A stretch of 64,000 bases of DNA, from the NCBI RefSeq assembly GCF_900177725.1, contig NZ_FXAT01000003.1, positions 620,001 to 684,000 on the forward strand. The letters are read 5' to 3'. The notes beneath the pieces were generated by a model. It did no database searches and was not told the origin of the DNA. It saw only the letters and a program-made list of their open reading frames with translations. This document shows, piece after piece, positions 35,103 through 44,276 of the stretch. This stretch comes from Paraburkholderia susongensis. GTDB taxonomy: Bacteria > Pseudomonadota > Gammaproteobacteria > Burkholderiales > Burkholderiaceae. Position 1 is the first letter of the stretch, and each line of letters opens with the position of its first letter. The translations under genes were made by a program, and so were the position numbers.

Positions 35103-35459
35103 TCAGTTGCCGGTCGACGAGGTCTTGTTCTGCAACAGGTCGCGCGCCGTCTGCAGCACGCCGTCGGCGATCTTGCCGGAGTCGATCTGCAAGGTGCCGT
35201 CCTTGATGGCCTGTTTGATCGACTCGACGTGGGTCGTGTCGATGTCGGCCGAACCCGATGCCGCGAGGCTGCGCAGATGCTGCGACAGACCCGACAGGCT
35301 GACGCTCGCGTCGCCCGCTGCGCTGCCCGCGGCCGTGCTCGCACCCTGGGTGGCGCTCTGTGTCGCGCCGGCTGCCGATGCGGCGTCGCTCTGCTGCGAG
35401 CGGGACACGGCGTCTTTCAACGTCGGCAGATTCGATGAGATGGTGGAATCGACTTTCAC
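35103..35459 (-). CDS. flgM: Anti-sigma-28 factor FlgM
   Basis: FlgM (118 aa) binds FliA until hook completion, then is exported. The N-terminus MKVDSTISSNLPTL and the middle are low complexity and probably disordered, as expected for an exported protein. The C-terminal sigma-binding helices are DTTHVESIKQAIKDGTLQID and SGKIADGVLQTARDLL. It is about 20 residues longer than the Salmonella protein because of the Ala/Ser-rich linker. A sigma-28 promoter lies 29 bases before the start. Confidence 0.93.
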   Translation of the reverse strand: MKVDSTISSNLPTLKDAVSRSQQSDAASAAGATQSATQGASTAAGSAAGDASVSLSGLSQHLRSLAASGSADIDTTHVESIKQAIKDGTLQIDSGKIADGVLQTARDLLQNKTSSTGN

Positions 35460-35487
35460 GATTGGCTTCCTGAACGATTTGATCCTG

Positions 35488-35515
35488 ATAACGGCAACCG
35501 CTGATCAAAACTTTA
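35488..35515 (-). promoter_or_regulatory. Sigma-28 promoter of flgM
   Basis: On the minus strand, TAAAGTTT (35515-35508) and GCCGTTAT (35495-35488) match the consensus TAAAGTTT-N11-GCCGATAA; the spacer is 12 bases here. The -35 is perfect, and the start codon follows 28 bases downstream. It would give the usual class 3 expression of flgM by FliA itself. Confidence 0.8.
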
Positions 35516-35684
35516 GCGCAATCGCCCGACTCCCGGCCCGGCTTTGCGAGGCCATCCGGGCCTTTCCACACCGCTTTCGCTCCGTCAACTGCCCCAGCCC
35601 CATACGCCGCACCGTCTCCGCGCGGCGTTGCCGCCACTTTTCCGGTAACCGGTCCGCACGCGAAGCGCATCGTGGCGAGCCCGC

Positions 35685-37151
35685 TCACATCTGGATCTCG
35701 ACCGTTCCACCGTCCTTGACGATGCCGGAGATGATCTGCCCGTTCGCGGTCTTCACCCGCACCTGCTGGCCCGGCGCCGCGTTGTTCATCACGCTGCCTT
35801 CGGCCGAAATCGAGAAACCGTCGCCGGCGGCCACGACCCGCACGGTCTGGCCGATCGCGACCGCCGACGCGCTCTTCAGCATGTCGCGGCGCAACGGCAT
35901 GCCGCTCGCGATCCGCACGAGCGACACCGAGCCGACCGCCTGAGACGGGTCGGTGACGATCGCCTGCGGCAGGCCGGTCAGGTCGCCGTCGCGCGCGACG
36001 AGGTCGGCGGCGGTGAGCACTTCGCCCGGCGCCATCACGCGTGCGGCGAGGTAGTAGGTCGCGTGCAGCGCGATGCGCGCTTGCAGATAGATGGTCCACG
36101 GCTTCTCGCCCGCGCAGCGCACGCCGACTGTCATGCGGCCCCACAGGCGCGCGCCCGAAGGCATGAACGGCTCGAGCGACGCGCAGGCGGCGAGGCCGCG
36201 CGGAAAGGCCGGTGCGACCGTGATGTCGATCTTGCCGGGCAGACCGACCGACTGTTGCTGCAGGAACGCGAGCGCGGCGGCGTGGATCGCTTCCGGATCC
36301 TGCTGGCCGGGCAGCGGCGCGGGTTGTGCGGGTTGCGCGAGTGTCGCCGTGGCCGCGGCCGCGGCTATCCGCGAATTTCTTTGTGCGAGCGCCGTAGCCG
36401 GTTGGCGTACTGGCGCGGCCCGCATTGGCGTCGGCGTTGACGTCGGCATCTGCGTCTGCGTTTTCGCGAGCGCCGCACCGCCCACCTGCACGGCGGCCGT
36501 CGCAATCGGTTTGCCGTTCGCGCCGAATTCGGGCGGCTCGCCGCGCGACGCGAGACTGACGAAACCGCCGCCTTGCGGCGTGTTGGCGGCGACGGGCTGC
36601 GCACTGCCATTGCCCGCAGCGCTCGATGTCGGCGCCACCCTCACCGGGATCGCCGCGCGCGCGGCCGGCTCGACGTTCACGCGCGCCACACCCGACGCTC
36701 CCGCATCGGCCGGCGCAGGAATCGTCACGACGCCGTTGGCGTCCGGTTTGAAGCTGGTGCGGATCATCGCCGGCGCGGCGGCGGCTTCGTGGGCGCCTGG
36801 AATGACGATCGCGCCACTCGCGCCCGCGGCGCGCGCGAACGGATCGCTCTCCTGAGTAGCGGGTGCACGCCCGAGTGACTGCGCGGTGGCGGCAGCGAGC
36901 GACGCCGCCGACGACGCGCGCTGCGCGGGTGTCTGCATCTGCTGCACGAGATCGTTGAGCGCCGCTGGATTCTTTTCGCCGGGCCCCGCGATCACGATCG
37001 GGCCGCCTGCATCCTGCGCGTGGGTCGTGCCCGGCAACAGCACGATGCCGCCCGCGACCCACAGCGCGACGTTCATGACGAGCCGCGCGCCAAGACGCGC
37101 GAGCGGACGCGAGCCAGCACGCAGCGGCAAGGCGGAAGTGGGCTGGTCCAT
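35685..37151 (-). CDS. flgA: Flagellar P-ring assembly chaperone FlgA
   Basis: FlgA helps FlgI form the P-ring in the periplasm. This protein is 488 aa, long for the family (usually about 230). The N-terminal signal-type helix lies near 24-44 (LVMNVALWVAGGIVLLPGTT, ending AQDA). A long Ala/Pro/Thr-rich region without clear domains runs to about 270. The conserved part begins near 285 (IHAAALAFLQQQSVGLPGKI) and holds the SAF-like domain MAPGEVLTAADLVARDGDLT, VRIASGMPLRRDMLKSAS and AVAIGQTVRVVAAGDGFSIS. It is divergent from flgB. Confidence 0.92.
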   Translation of the reverse strand: MDQPTSALPLRAGSRPLARLGARLVMNVALWVAGGIVLLPGTTHAQDAGGPIVIAGPGEKNPAALNDLVQQMQTPAQRASSAASLAAATAQSLGRAPATQESDPFARAAGASGAIVIPGAHEAAAAPAMIRTSFKPDANGVVTIPAPADAGASGVARVNVEPAARAAIPVRVAPTSSAAGNGSAQPVAANTPQGGGFVSLASRGEPPEFGANGKPIATAAVQVGGAALAKTQTQMPTSTPTPMRAAPVRQPATALAQRNSRIAAAAATATLAQPAQPAPLPGQQDPEAIHAAALAFLQQQSVGLPGKIDITVAPAFPRGLAACASLEPFMPSGARLWGRMTVGVRCAGEKPWTIYLQARIALHATYYLAARVMAPGEVLTAADLVARDGDLTGLPQAIVTDPSQAVGSVSLVRIASGMPLRRDMLKSASAVAIGQTVRVVAAGDGFSISAEGSVMNNAAPGQQVRVKTANGQIISGIVKDGGTVEIQM

Positions 37152-37371
37152 CGCGAGTCTCCATCGAATGCATCGGTACGCCTTGCATTCTAGTGAGCGC
37201 CCCTCTCGCGCAAACGTTGAATAGAAGCCCCCTTACCCGGTTATTCGTCCGATTGCTGCTTGCGTTCGGCTCATAAGATGCACCTCATGCAAAAAGGCCT
37301 TTCCGGCCGCCGCGCTGTCCGCAAGTTCATTGCACGCGGGAAGGCGCTGGAAACGTTCTCGGGAGATTTCC

Positions 37372-37869
37372 ATGCTGGACAAACTCGATGCCGAATTCGC
37401 GTTCGGCCGGCAGGCGATGGATGTGCGCGCGTACCGGCAGGAACTGCTGTCGTCGAATATCGCGAATGCCGACACGCCCGGCTACAAGGCGCGCGATGTC
37501 GACTTCGCGTCGTCGCTTGCCGGCGCGCTGAAGAAGACGGGCGGCAGCACCACGGGCCAGGGCGCATCGAACGGCTCGACGCTCGCGATGACGCAGCCGG
37601 CCGGCGTAACGAGCGGCATGTCGATGACGGCGACCCAGCCCGGCCACATGAGCGGCAAGACCACGCTCACGGCGGCGGGCGGCAGCCCCGACGACTACGG
37701 CAACCTGCAATACCGGATTCCGGCGCAGCCCGCGCTCGACGGCAACACCGTCGACATCGACACCGAGCGCGTGCAGTTCGCCGACAACACGCTGCATTTC
37801 GAATCGGGCATGACGGTGGTGTCGAACCAGATCAAGACGATGCTCTCGGCGATCACGTCGGGAAGCTGA
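37372..37869 (+). CDS. flgB: Flagellar proximal rod protein FlgB
   Basis: FlgB (165 aa) is the first proximal-rod subunit. The start MLDKLDAEFAFGRQAMDVRA has GGGAG in front. The rod motif SSNIANADTPGYKARDVDF is at about 25-43, and the C-terminal helix reads TMVSNQIKTML-like SGMTVVSNQIKTMLSAI. The middle has an Ala/Gly/Thr/Met-rich insert. It begins the flgBCDEFGHIJ operon, whose promoter must lie in the 220 bases shared with flgA; no certain promoter box was found. Confidence 0.95.
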   Translation: MLDKLDAEFAFGRQAMDVRAYRQELLSSNIANADTPGYKARDVDFASSLAGALKKTGGSTTGQGASNGSTLAMTQPAGVTSGMSMTATQPGHMSGKTTLTAAGGSPDDYGNLQYRIPAQPALDGNTVDIDTERVQFADNTLHFESGMTVVSNQIKTMLSAITSGS

Positions 37870-37947
37870 TGCAGGCGGCAGCAACGAACAGAACGCTACG
37901 GGACTTAACGTGAAGCCGGTGCGAACCGGCAGGAGAGGTCAGGAAAC

Positions 37948-38373
37948 ATGCCATCCCTGATGAATATTTTTGGTGTTGCGGGCTCCGCGATGTCGGCGCA
38001 GTCGCAGCGGCTCAACGTGACGGCGTCGAACCTCGCCAACGCGGACAGCACGACGGGCCCCGACGGCCAGCCGTACAAGGCCAAGCAGGTCGTGTTCGCG
38101 GTGAACCCGTTGGGCGGCGCCCGCTCGGGCTCCGGGCAGCAGGTCGGCGGCGTGCAGGTGACGGGTGTGATCGACGATCCGTCGCCGATGAAGACCGCCT
38201 ACGAACCCGGCAATCCGGCCGCCGACGCCGACGGCTACGTGACGCTGCCCAATGTCGACCCGGTGCAGGAAATGGTCAACATGATCTCGGCTTCGCGTTC
38301 GTATCAGGCCAACGTCGAAACGCTGAACACCGCCAAAACCCTGATGCTGAAAACGCTCACGATCGGAACCTGA
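37948..38373 (+). CDS. flgC: Flagellar proximal rod protein FlgC
   Basis: FlgC (141 aa) lies between FlgB and FlgF in the rod. N-terminal motif [20 protein letters not shown] and C-terminal helix [20 protein letters not shown] are both intact. The middle ([20 protein letters not shown]) is usual for beta-proteobacteria. It has a ribosome-binding site AGGAAAC before ATG and is followed by flgD after ten bases. Confidence 0.97.
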   Translation: MPSLMNIFGVAGSAMSAQSQRLNVTASNLANADSTTGPDGQPYKAKQVVFAVNPLGGARSGSGQQVGGVQVTGVIDDPSPMKTAYEPGNPAADADGYVTLPNVDPVQEMVNMISASRSYQANVETLNTAKTLMLKTLTIGT

Positions 38374-38383
38374 GGAGAGAGCC

Positions 38384-39112
38384 TTGACCACCAACACCAC
38401 GATCGGCAGCAGCGGCACGACCGTTTCGCCAACGCTGCTCGACACGATGAACGGAGCAAGCAGCACGAGCTCGACCGGTTCGACGAGCAGCACCTCGGGC
38501 ACCTCAGGCACTTCCGCCACCGACCTGCAGAACACGTTCCTGCAACTGCTCGTCGCGCAGTTGCAGAACCAGGACCCGACCAATCCGATGGACAGCTCGC
38601 AGATGACCTCGCAGCTCGCGCAGATCAGCACGGTGCAGGGCATCAGCCAGCTCAACACGTCGCTTTCCTCGCTGTCGACGCAGCTCTCGGCGGGCCAGCA
38701 ATCGCAGGCCGCGCTGCTGATCGGCTCGACCGTGCTCGCGCCGGGCAACTCGATCTCGGTGGCGAGCGGCAAGGCCAGCGCGTTCGGTGTCACGCTCGCC
38801 AACGACGTGAGCGATCTGCAGGTGGTCGTGAAGAACTCGGCCGGCACGATCGTCAACACGATCGATCTCGGCAAGCAGTCGGCTGGCACGATCCCGGTCG
38901 GCTGGACGCCGACCGACTCGGCGGGCAACACGCTTGCCGACGGCACCTACACGATCACCGCGGCTGGCACGATCAACGGACAGCAGGCCACGGCCACCAC
39001 GCTGACCGGCGCGACCGTGCAAAGCGTCGTGATGCAGAGCAGCGGCACGGCGGGCCTCGTGCTGTCGAACGGTTCGACGGTCGGGCTGACCAGCGTCGCC
39101 GCGATCCTCTGA
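38384..39112 (+). CDS. flgD: Hook assembly scaffold protein FlgD
   Basis: FlgD (242 aa) caps the growing hook. The TTG start gives MTTNTTIGSSGTTVSPTLLD and follows GAGGAGAG. The conserved block FLQLLVAQLQNQDPTNPMDS is at about 51-70, with QLAQISTVQGISQLN after it. The C-terminal FlgD/Tudor-FnIII part has AVVKNSAGTIVNTIDLGKQS-type repeats (VVVKNSAGTIVNTIDLG) and ADGTYTITAAG. It is used only during assembly. TTG starts also occur in flhF and flhG of this window. Confidence 0.95.
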   Translation: MTTNTTIGSSGTTVSPTLLDTMNGASSTSSTGSTSSTSGTSGTSATDLQNTFLQLLVAQLQNQDPTNPMDSSQMTSQLAQISTVQGISQLNTSLSSLSTQLSAGQQSQAALLIGSTVLAPGNSISVASGKASAFGVTLANDVSDLQVVVKNSAGTIVNTIDLGKQSAGTIPVGWTPTDSAGNTLADGTYTITAAGTINGQQATATTLTGATVQSVVMQSSGTAGLVLSNGSTVGLTSVAAIL

Positions 39113-39155
39113 TTCAGACCAATTCAGTTACGACTTTCCAGATACGGAGCACGTC

Positions 39156-40667
39156 ATGGGTTATCAACAAGGTTTGAGCGGTCTGTCGGCGTCGTCGAGC
39201 GATCTCGACGTGATCGGCAACAACATCGCCAACGCCAACACGGTCGGCTTCAAGAGCGGTACCGCCGAATTCGCCGACATGTATGCCAATTCGATCGCGA
39301 CCGCCGTGAACCAGCAGATCGGCATCGGCACGCAGCTCTCCGAAGTGCAGCAGCAGTTCTCGCAAGGCACGATCACCACGACCAACCAGGCGCTGAACGT
39401 GGCGATCAACGGCAACGGCTTCTTCCAGATGTCGAACAGCGGCACGCTGACCTATTCGCGCAACGGCGTGTTCCAGCTCGACAAGAACGGCTACATCACC
39501 AACGCGCAGGGGCTGCAGTTGATGGGCTACGGCGCGAATGCGGCGGGCGTCATCAACACCGCGCAGACCGTGCCGTTGCAGGTGCCGACCGCGAACATCG
39601 CGCCGTCGCCGACTACCTCGATCACGGCCGGCCTGAACCTGAACGCGCAGGACAACCTGATGCTCGGCACACCGATCGTGGCGGCCGGCACGGGCAATAC
39701 CGGCTCGCTCAGCACGACCGGCGCGACGATCACCAACGCCGCCTCGGGCACCAACACCGACGACTACACGATCAACTTCACGGGCCCGGGCACCTACACG
39801 GTCACGGACAACACGCTCGGCACGACCTCGGATTCGCAAACCTTTACCGCGGGCACCGCGATCACGCTCGGCAACGGCCAGAGCATCACGTTCAGCGGCA
39901 CGCCGGCGGACGGCGACAGCTACACCGTCAAGCCGAATCCGACCGCGTTCAACCAGGCGAGCTCGACGACCTACAACTACTCGACGAGCACGACGGCCTA
40001 CGATTCGCTCGGCGGCTCGCAGACGGTCAACATGTATTTCGCCAAGACGGCAGCCGGCACGTGGAACGTGTACGCGGGCACCTCGACCGGCACGGCGACG
40101 CTGGTCGGCCAGGCGAACTTCAACTCGTCGGGCACGCTGATCGGCACGACCAACCCGGACGGCTCGGCGACCAAGACGCTCGGCGCATTCAACGTCTCGA
40201 TTCCGACTTCCGACGGTTCCTCGACGCCGCAGAACATCGCGCTGAACCTCGGCGCCACGACGCAGTACGGCGGCAAGGACGGCGTGAACAGCCTCTCGAC
40301 CGACGGCTACGCCGCGGGCCAACTGACCAGCTTCACGGTGGGCACCGACGGCACGCTGACCGGCAACTACTCGAACGGCCAGACGGCTGCGCTCGGCCAG
40401 GTCGTGCTCGCGAACTTCTCGAACCAGAACGGCCTCGTCGATCTCGGCAACAACCAGTATGGGCAGACGGCCGCCTCGGGCGTCGCGCAGATCTCGTCGC
40501 CGGGCTCGACCAACCACGGCGTGCTGCAAGGCGGCTCGGTCGAGAACTCGAACGTCGATCTGACGAGCGAGCTGGTGAACCTGATTACCGCGCAGCGCAA
40601 CTATCAGGCGAACGCGCAGACGATCAAGACCCAGCAGACCGTCGACCAGACGCTGATCAACCTGTAA
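39156..40667 (+). CDS. flgE: Flagellar hook protein FlgE
   Basis: FlgE (503 aa) polymerises into the hook. The N-terminal motif MGYQQGLSGLSASSSDLDVI continues GNNIANANTVGFKSGTAEFA, and the C-terminal end is the expected NVDLTSELVNLITAQRNYQA followed by TIKTQQTVDQTLINL. The middle region has Thr/Gly/Asn-rich beta domains (about 150-400), including one region with TFTAGTAITLGNGQSITFSG that resembles segments also found in FlgK and FlgL of this window. Confidence 0.97.
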   Translation: MGYQQGLSGLSASSSDLDVIGNNIANANTVGFKSGTAEFADMYANSIATAVNQQIGIGTQLSEVQQQFSQGTITTTNQALNVAINGNGFFQMSNSGTLTYSRNGVFQLDKNGYITNAQGLQLMGYGANAAGVINTAQTVPLQVPTANIAPSPTTSITAGLNLNAQDNLMLGTPIVAAGTGNTGSLSTTGATITNAASGTNTDDYTINFTGPGTYTVTDNTLGTTSDSQTFTAGTAITLGNGQSITFSGTPADGDSYTVKPNPTAFNQASSTTYNYSTSTTAYDSLGGSQTVNMYFAKTAAGTWNVYAGTSTGTATLVGQANFNSSGTLIGTTNPDGSATKTLGAFNVSIPTSDGSSTPQNIALNLGATTQYGGKDGVNSLSTDGYAAGQLTSFTVGTDGTLTGNYSNGQTAALGQVVLANFSNQNGLVDLGNNQYGQTAASGVAQISSPGSTNHGVLQGGSVENSNVDLTSELVNLITAQRNYQANAQTIKTQQTVDQTLINL

Positions 40668-40684
40668 GGCGACCGGAACCCATC

Positions 40685-41443
40685 ATGGATCGGCTGATCT
40701 ACACCGCGATGTCGGGCAGCGCACAGGCGCTCGAACAGCAGGCGATCGTCGCGAACAACCTCGCGAACGCGTCGACCACGGGCTTTCGCGCGCAGCTCGA
40801 AACCTACCGTGCCGTGCCGATGTCGTTCGGCGACGGCAGTTCGATCAACGGCAACACCACGCGCACCTTCGTGCTGTCGTCGACGCCGGGCGCGGACTAC
40901 ACGCCGGGGCCGATCCAGCAGACGGGCAATCCGCTCGACGTGGCGATTCAGGGAGCGGGCTGGCTGTCGGTGCAGACCGCCGACGGCAACGAAGCCTACA
41001 CGCGCGCCGGCAACCTGCACGTCGACGAAAACGGCCAGCTCGTGAACGCGACCAATCAGGTGGTGCTCGGCAACGGCGGGCCGGTGTCGGTGCCGCCGGG
41101 CGCGCAGATCACGATCGGCACGGACGGCACGGTGTCCGCGCTTACGCCGGGCGATCCGCCGACGGCCGTGGTGACGGTCGATCAACTGAAGCTCGTGAAC
41201 CCGGACCCGCAGACGCTCACGCGCGGCGACGACGGCCTCTTTCGCACCGCCGACGGCAATCCCGCCGACGCCGATCCGGCCGTCACGCTCGCGCCCGCGT
41301 CGCTCGAGGGCAGCAACGTGAATCCGGTCTCCGCGATGGTCTCGATGATTACCAACGCGCGCCAGTTCCAGATGCAGACGCAGATGCTGGAAAACGCCGA
41401 CAAGAACGATCAGTCCGCCAACCAGCTACTCAGCTTCAGTTAA
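40685..41443 (+). CDS. flgF: Flagellar proximal rod protein FlgF
   Basis: FlgF (252 aa) joins the proximal rod to FlgG. MDRLIYTAMSGSAQALEQQA and AIVANNLANASTTGFRAQLE are the rod signature, GNPLDVAIQGAGWLSVQTAD is the core signature, and the C-terminal helix SMITNARQFQMQTQMLENA is intact. The start at 40685 follows GGCGACCGGAACCC without a strong ribosome-binding site; coupling to flgE is likely as they are 17 bases apart. Confidence 0.96.
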   Translation: MDRLIYTAMSGSAQALEQQAIVANNLANASTTGFRAQLETYRAVPMSFGDGSSINGNTTRTFVLSSTPGADYTPGPIQQTGNPLDVAIQGAGWLSVQTADGNEAYTRAGNLHVDENGQLVNATNQVVLGNGGPVSVPPGAQITIGTDGTVSALTPGDPPTAVVTVDQLKLVNPDPQTLTRGDDGLFRTADGNPADADPAVTLAPASLEGSNVNPVSAMVSMITNARQFQMQTQMLENADKNDQSANQLLSFS

Positions 41444-41482
41444 GCGGTTGCCCGGACACGGCAACAACAAGGGAGAAGAATT

Positions 41483-42271
41483 GTGAATCGCTCGCTCTAC
41501 ATCGCCGCTACCGGCATGAATGCGCAACAGGCGCAGATGGACGTGATCTCGAACAACCTCGCGAACGTCAGCACCAACGGCTTCAAGGGCTCGCGCGCGG
41601 TGTTCGAGGACCTGCTGTACCAGACCATCCGCCAGCCCGGCGCGAACTCGACGCAGCAAACCGAACTGCCCTCCGGCATCCAGCTCGGCACAGGGGTGCA
41701 GCAGGTCGCGACCGAGCGTCTGTACACCCAGGGCAACCTGCAGCAGACCGGCAACTCGAAGGACGTCGCGATCAACGGCGCGGGCTTCTTCCAGGTGCAG
41801 ATGCCCGACGGCACGACCGCCTATACGCGCGACGGCTCGTTCCAGACCAACGCGCAGGGCCAGCTCGTCACGTCGAGCGGCTACCAGGTGATTCCGGCGA
41901 TCACGATTCCGACCAACGCGACCTCGATCACCATCGGCAGCGACGGCGTGGTGTCGATCACCGTGGCCGGCTCGACCAACAGCCAGCAGCTCGGCTCGAT
42001 GCAGATCGCGACCTTCATCAACCCGGCCGGCCTCGACGCGAAGGGCGAGAACCTGTTCGCGGAGACCTCGTCGTCGGGTGCGCCGAACGTCTCGCAGCCG
42101 GGGCTGAACGGTGCGGGCTCGCTCAATCAGGGCTACGTCGAAGCGTCGAACGTGAACGTCGTGCAGGAACTGGTGAACATGATCCAGACCCAGCGCGCGT
42201 ACGAAATCAACAGCAAGGCCGTGACAACTTCCGACCAGATGCTGCAGACCCTCAGCCAGATGCAGGTTTGA
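41483..42271 (+). CDS. flgG: Flagellar distal rod protein FlgG
   Basis: FlgG (262 aa) makes up the distal rod that crosses the P and L rings. The GTG start ([20 protein letters not shown]) follows AGGGAGAAG. Motifs [20 protein letters not shown], the FlgG-specific loop [20 protein letters not shown] and [20 protein letters not shown] are all present. The next gene is flgH, encoding the L-ring. Confidence 0.97.
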   Translation: MNRSLYIAATGMNAQQAQMDVISNNLANVSTNGFKGSRAVFEDLLYQTIRQPGANSTQQTELPSGIQLGTGVQQVATERLYTQGNLQQTGNSKDVAINGAGFFQVQMPDGTTAYTRDGSFQTNAQGQLVTSSGYQVIPAITIPTNATSITIGSDGVVSITVAGSTNSQQLGSMQIATFINPAGLDAKGENLFAETSSSGAPNVSQPGLNGAGSLNQGYVEASNVNVVQELVNMIQTQRAYEINSKAVTTSDQMLQTLSQMQV

Positions 42272-42300
42272 GGAGCAGGGATTCAACGAAGGTGATCACG

Positions 42301-42999
42301 ATGTCGGACTTCACTCGCACCCCGGTTCATTCGCGCACGGCTGCGGCGCTCGTGCAGCTCACGCTGCTCGCGACGCTCGCCGGCTGCGGGCTCGTGCCCA
42401 AACAGCCGATCACGCAGCAGCCGATGAGCGCGCTGCCGCCGGTTCCGCCCCAGGCACAGGCGCCGGGCTCGATCTACAACCCGGGTTTCGCGGGCCGGCC
42501 GCTGTTCGAAGACCAGCGGCCGCGCAACGTGGGCGACATCATCACGATCGTGATCGCCGAAAACATCAACGCGACCAAGTCCTCGGGCGCGAATGCGAAC
42601 CGCAACGGCAGCACGAACTTCGCCGTGCCGACCGCGGGTTTTCTCGGCGGCCTGTTCGGCAAGACCAATCTGAGCGCGAACGGCGCGAACGTGTTCTCCG
42701 GCACGGGCGGCGCGAACGCGTCGAATACGTTCAACGGCACCATCACCGTCACGGTGACGGGCGTGCAGGCGAACGGCAACCTGATCGTGAGCGGCCAGAA
42801 GCAGATGCTCATCAACCAGGGCAACGAGTTCGTGCGTTTTTCCGGCGTCGTGAATCCGAACACGATTTCGAGCCTCAACGCTGTCTATTCCACCCAGGTG
42901 GCCGACGCGAAAATCGAGTACTCCGCGAAGGGGTATATCGACGAAGCGCAGAACATGGGCTGGCTGCAGCGGTTCTTCCTCAACGTGGCGCCGTGGTGA
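42301..42999 (+). CDS. flgH: Flagellar L-ring lipoprotein FlgH
   Basis: FlgH (232 aa) forms the L-ring in the outer membrane. The lipobox LATLAGC is near residue 26. The domain signature is [20 protein letters not shown] followed by [20 protein letters not shown]. The end [15 protein letters not shown] is typical. The ATG at 42301 is preferred; upstream in-frame codons lack support. The stop overlaps the beginning of flgI's longest reading frame. Confidence 0.95.
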   Translation: MSDFTRTPVHSRTAAALVQLTLLATLAGCGLVPKQPITQQPMSALPPVPPQAQAPGSIYNPGFAGRPLFEDQRPRNVGDIITIVIAENINATKSSGANANRNGSTNFAVPTAGFLGGLFGKTNLSANGANVFSGTGGANASNTFNGTITVTVTGVQANGNLIVSGQKQMLINQGNEFVRFSGVVNPNTISSLNAVYSTQVADAKIEYSAKGYIDEAQNMGWLQRFFLNVAPW

Positions 43000-43001
43000 T
43001 C

Positions 43002-44264
43002 ATGCGTACCATCTTCACTGTCCGCGCCAGGTTCATGCGCCGCCCTTCGTGCCCTGCGCTTCTCTTGCGCCCGTTGCGCTTCTTGAGCCCCTTGCGCTTC
43101 TTCAGCCCCTTGAGCCTCGCGCGCGCCGGCCGCGCGCTCGCTTTCTTCGCGCTTGCCTGCGCGGCGCTGCCCGCCGTCACGCCCGCACATGCCGAACGGC
43201 TCAAGGATCTCGCGCAGATCCAGGGCGTGCGTGACAACCCGCTGATCGGCTACGGCCTCGTGGTCGGACTCGACGGCACCGGCGACCAGACCACGCAGAC
43301 GCCCTTCACGACGCAGACGCTCGCCAACATGCTGGCGAACCTCGGCATCTCGATCAACAACCAGGCGGCGGGTTCGACCAACTCGCAGTCGTCGCTGTCG
43401 AACATTCAGTTGAAGAACGTCGCCGCGGTGATGGTGACCGCGGTGCTGCCGCCATTCGCGCGCCCCGGCGAAGCGATCGACGTGACCGTGTCGTCGCTCG
43501 GCAACGCGAAGAGCCTGCGCGGCGGCACGCTGCTGCTCACGCCGCTCAAGGGCGCCGACGGCCAGGTGTACGCGCTCGGCCAGGGCAACCTGGCGGTCGG
43601 CGGCGCGGGCGCGAGCGCCAACGGCAGCAAGGTGCAGGTCAACCAGCTCGCCGCGGGCCGCATCGCGGCTGGCGCGATCGTCGAGCGTGCGGTGCCGACC
43701 GCGGTGTCGCAGTCGGGCATGATGCAGCTCGACCTCAACGACATGGACTACGACACCACGCAGCGCGTCGTCGCGGCCATCGACAACGCATTCGGCAGCG
43801 GCACCGCGATCGCGCTCGACGGCCGCACGATCCAGTTGCGCGCGCCGAACGATCCGCAGCAGCAGGTCTCGTTCATGGCGCAACTGCAGAACCTCGAGGT
43901 GCGGCCGGCCCCGGCGGCCGCGAAGGTGATTCTCAACGCGCGCACGGGCTCGATCGTGATGAACCAGATGGTCACGCTGCAGAACTGCGCGGTCGCGCAC
44001 GGCAATCTGTCGGTGGTGATCAATACGCAGCCGGTCGTGAGTCAGCCCGGCGCATTCTCGAACGGCCGCACCGTGGTCGCCCAGCAATCGCAGATCCAGA
44101 TGAAGCAGGACAACGGCTCGCTGAAAATGGTGAACGCCGGCGCGAACCTTGCCGAGGTCGTGAAGGCGCTCAACGCGCTCGGCGCGACGCCCGCGGATCT
44201 GATGTCGATCCTCCAGGCCATGAAGGCGGCGGGTGCGTTGCGCGCCGACCTGGAAATCATCTAA
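43002..44264 (+). CDS. flgI: Flagellar P-ring protein FlgI
   Basis: FlgI (420 aa from ATG 43002) forms the P-ring in the peptidoglycan layer. The mature protein begins near residue 62 with [20 protein letters not shown], the family signature, followed by [17 protein letters not shown] and [16 protein letters not shown] codons at 42993 and 42996 are possible starts. The leader is unusually long (about 60 residues) and contains a duplicated [13 protein letters not shown] segment before the real hydrophobic core [20 protein letters not shown]. The rest is intact. Confidence 0.94.
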   Translation: MRTIFTVRARFMRRPSCPALLLRPLRFLSPLRFFSPLSLARAGRALAFFALACAALPAVTPAHAERLKDLAQIQGVRDNPLIGYGLVVGLDGTGDQTTQTPFTTQTLANMLANLGISINNQAAGSTNSQSSLSNIQLKNVAAVMVTAVLPPFARPGEAIDVTVSSLGNAKSLRGGTLLLTPLKGADGQVYALGQGNLAVGGAGASANGSKVQVNQLAAGRIAAGAIVERAVPTAVSQSGMMQLDLNDMDYDTTQRVVAAIDNAFGSGTAIALDGRTIQLRAPNDPQQQVSFMAQLQNLEVRPAPAAAKVILNARTGSIVMNQMVTLQNCAVAHGNLSVVINTQPVVSQPGAFSNGRTVVAQQSQIQMKQDNGSLKMVNAGANLAEVVKALNALGATPADLMSILQAMKAAGALRADLEII

Positions 44265-44276
44265 GGAAGACGCCTG

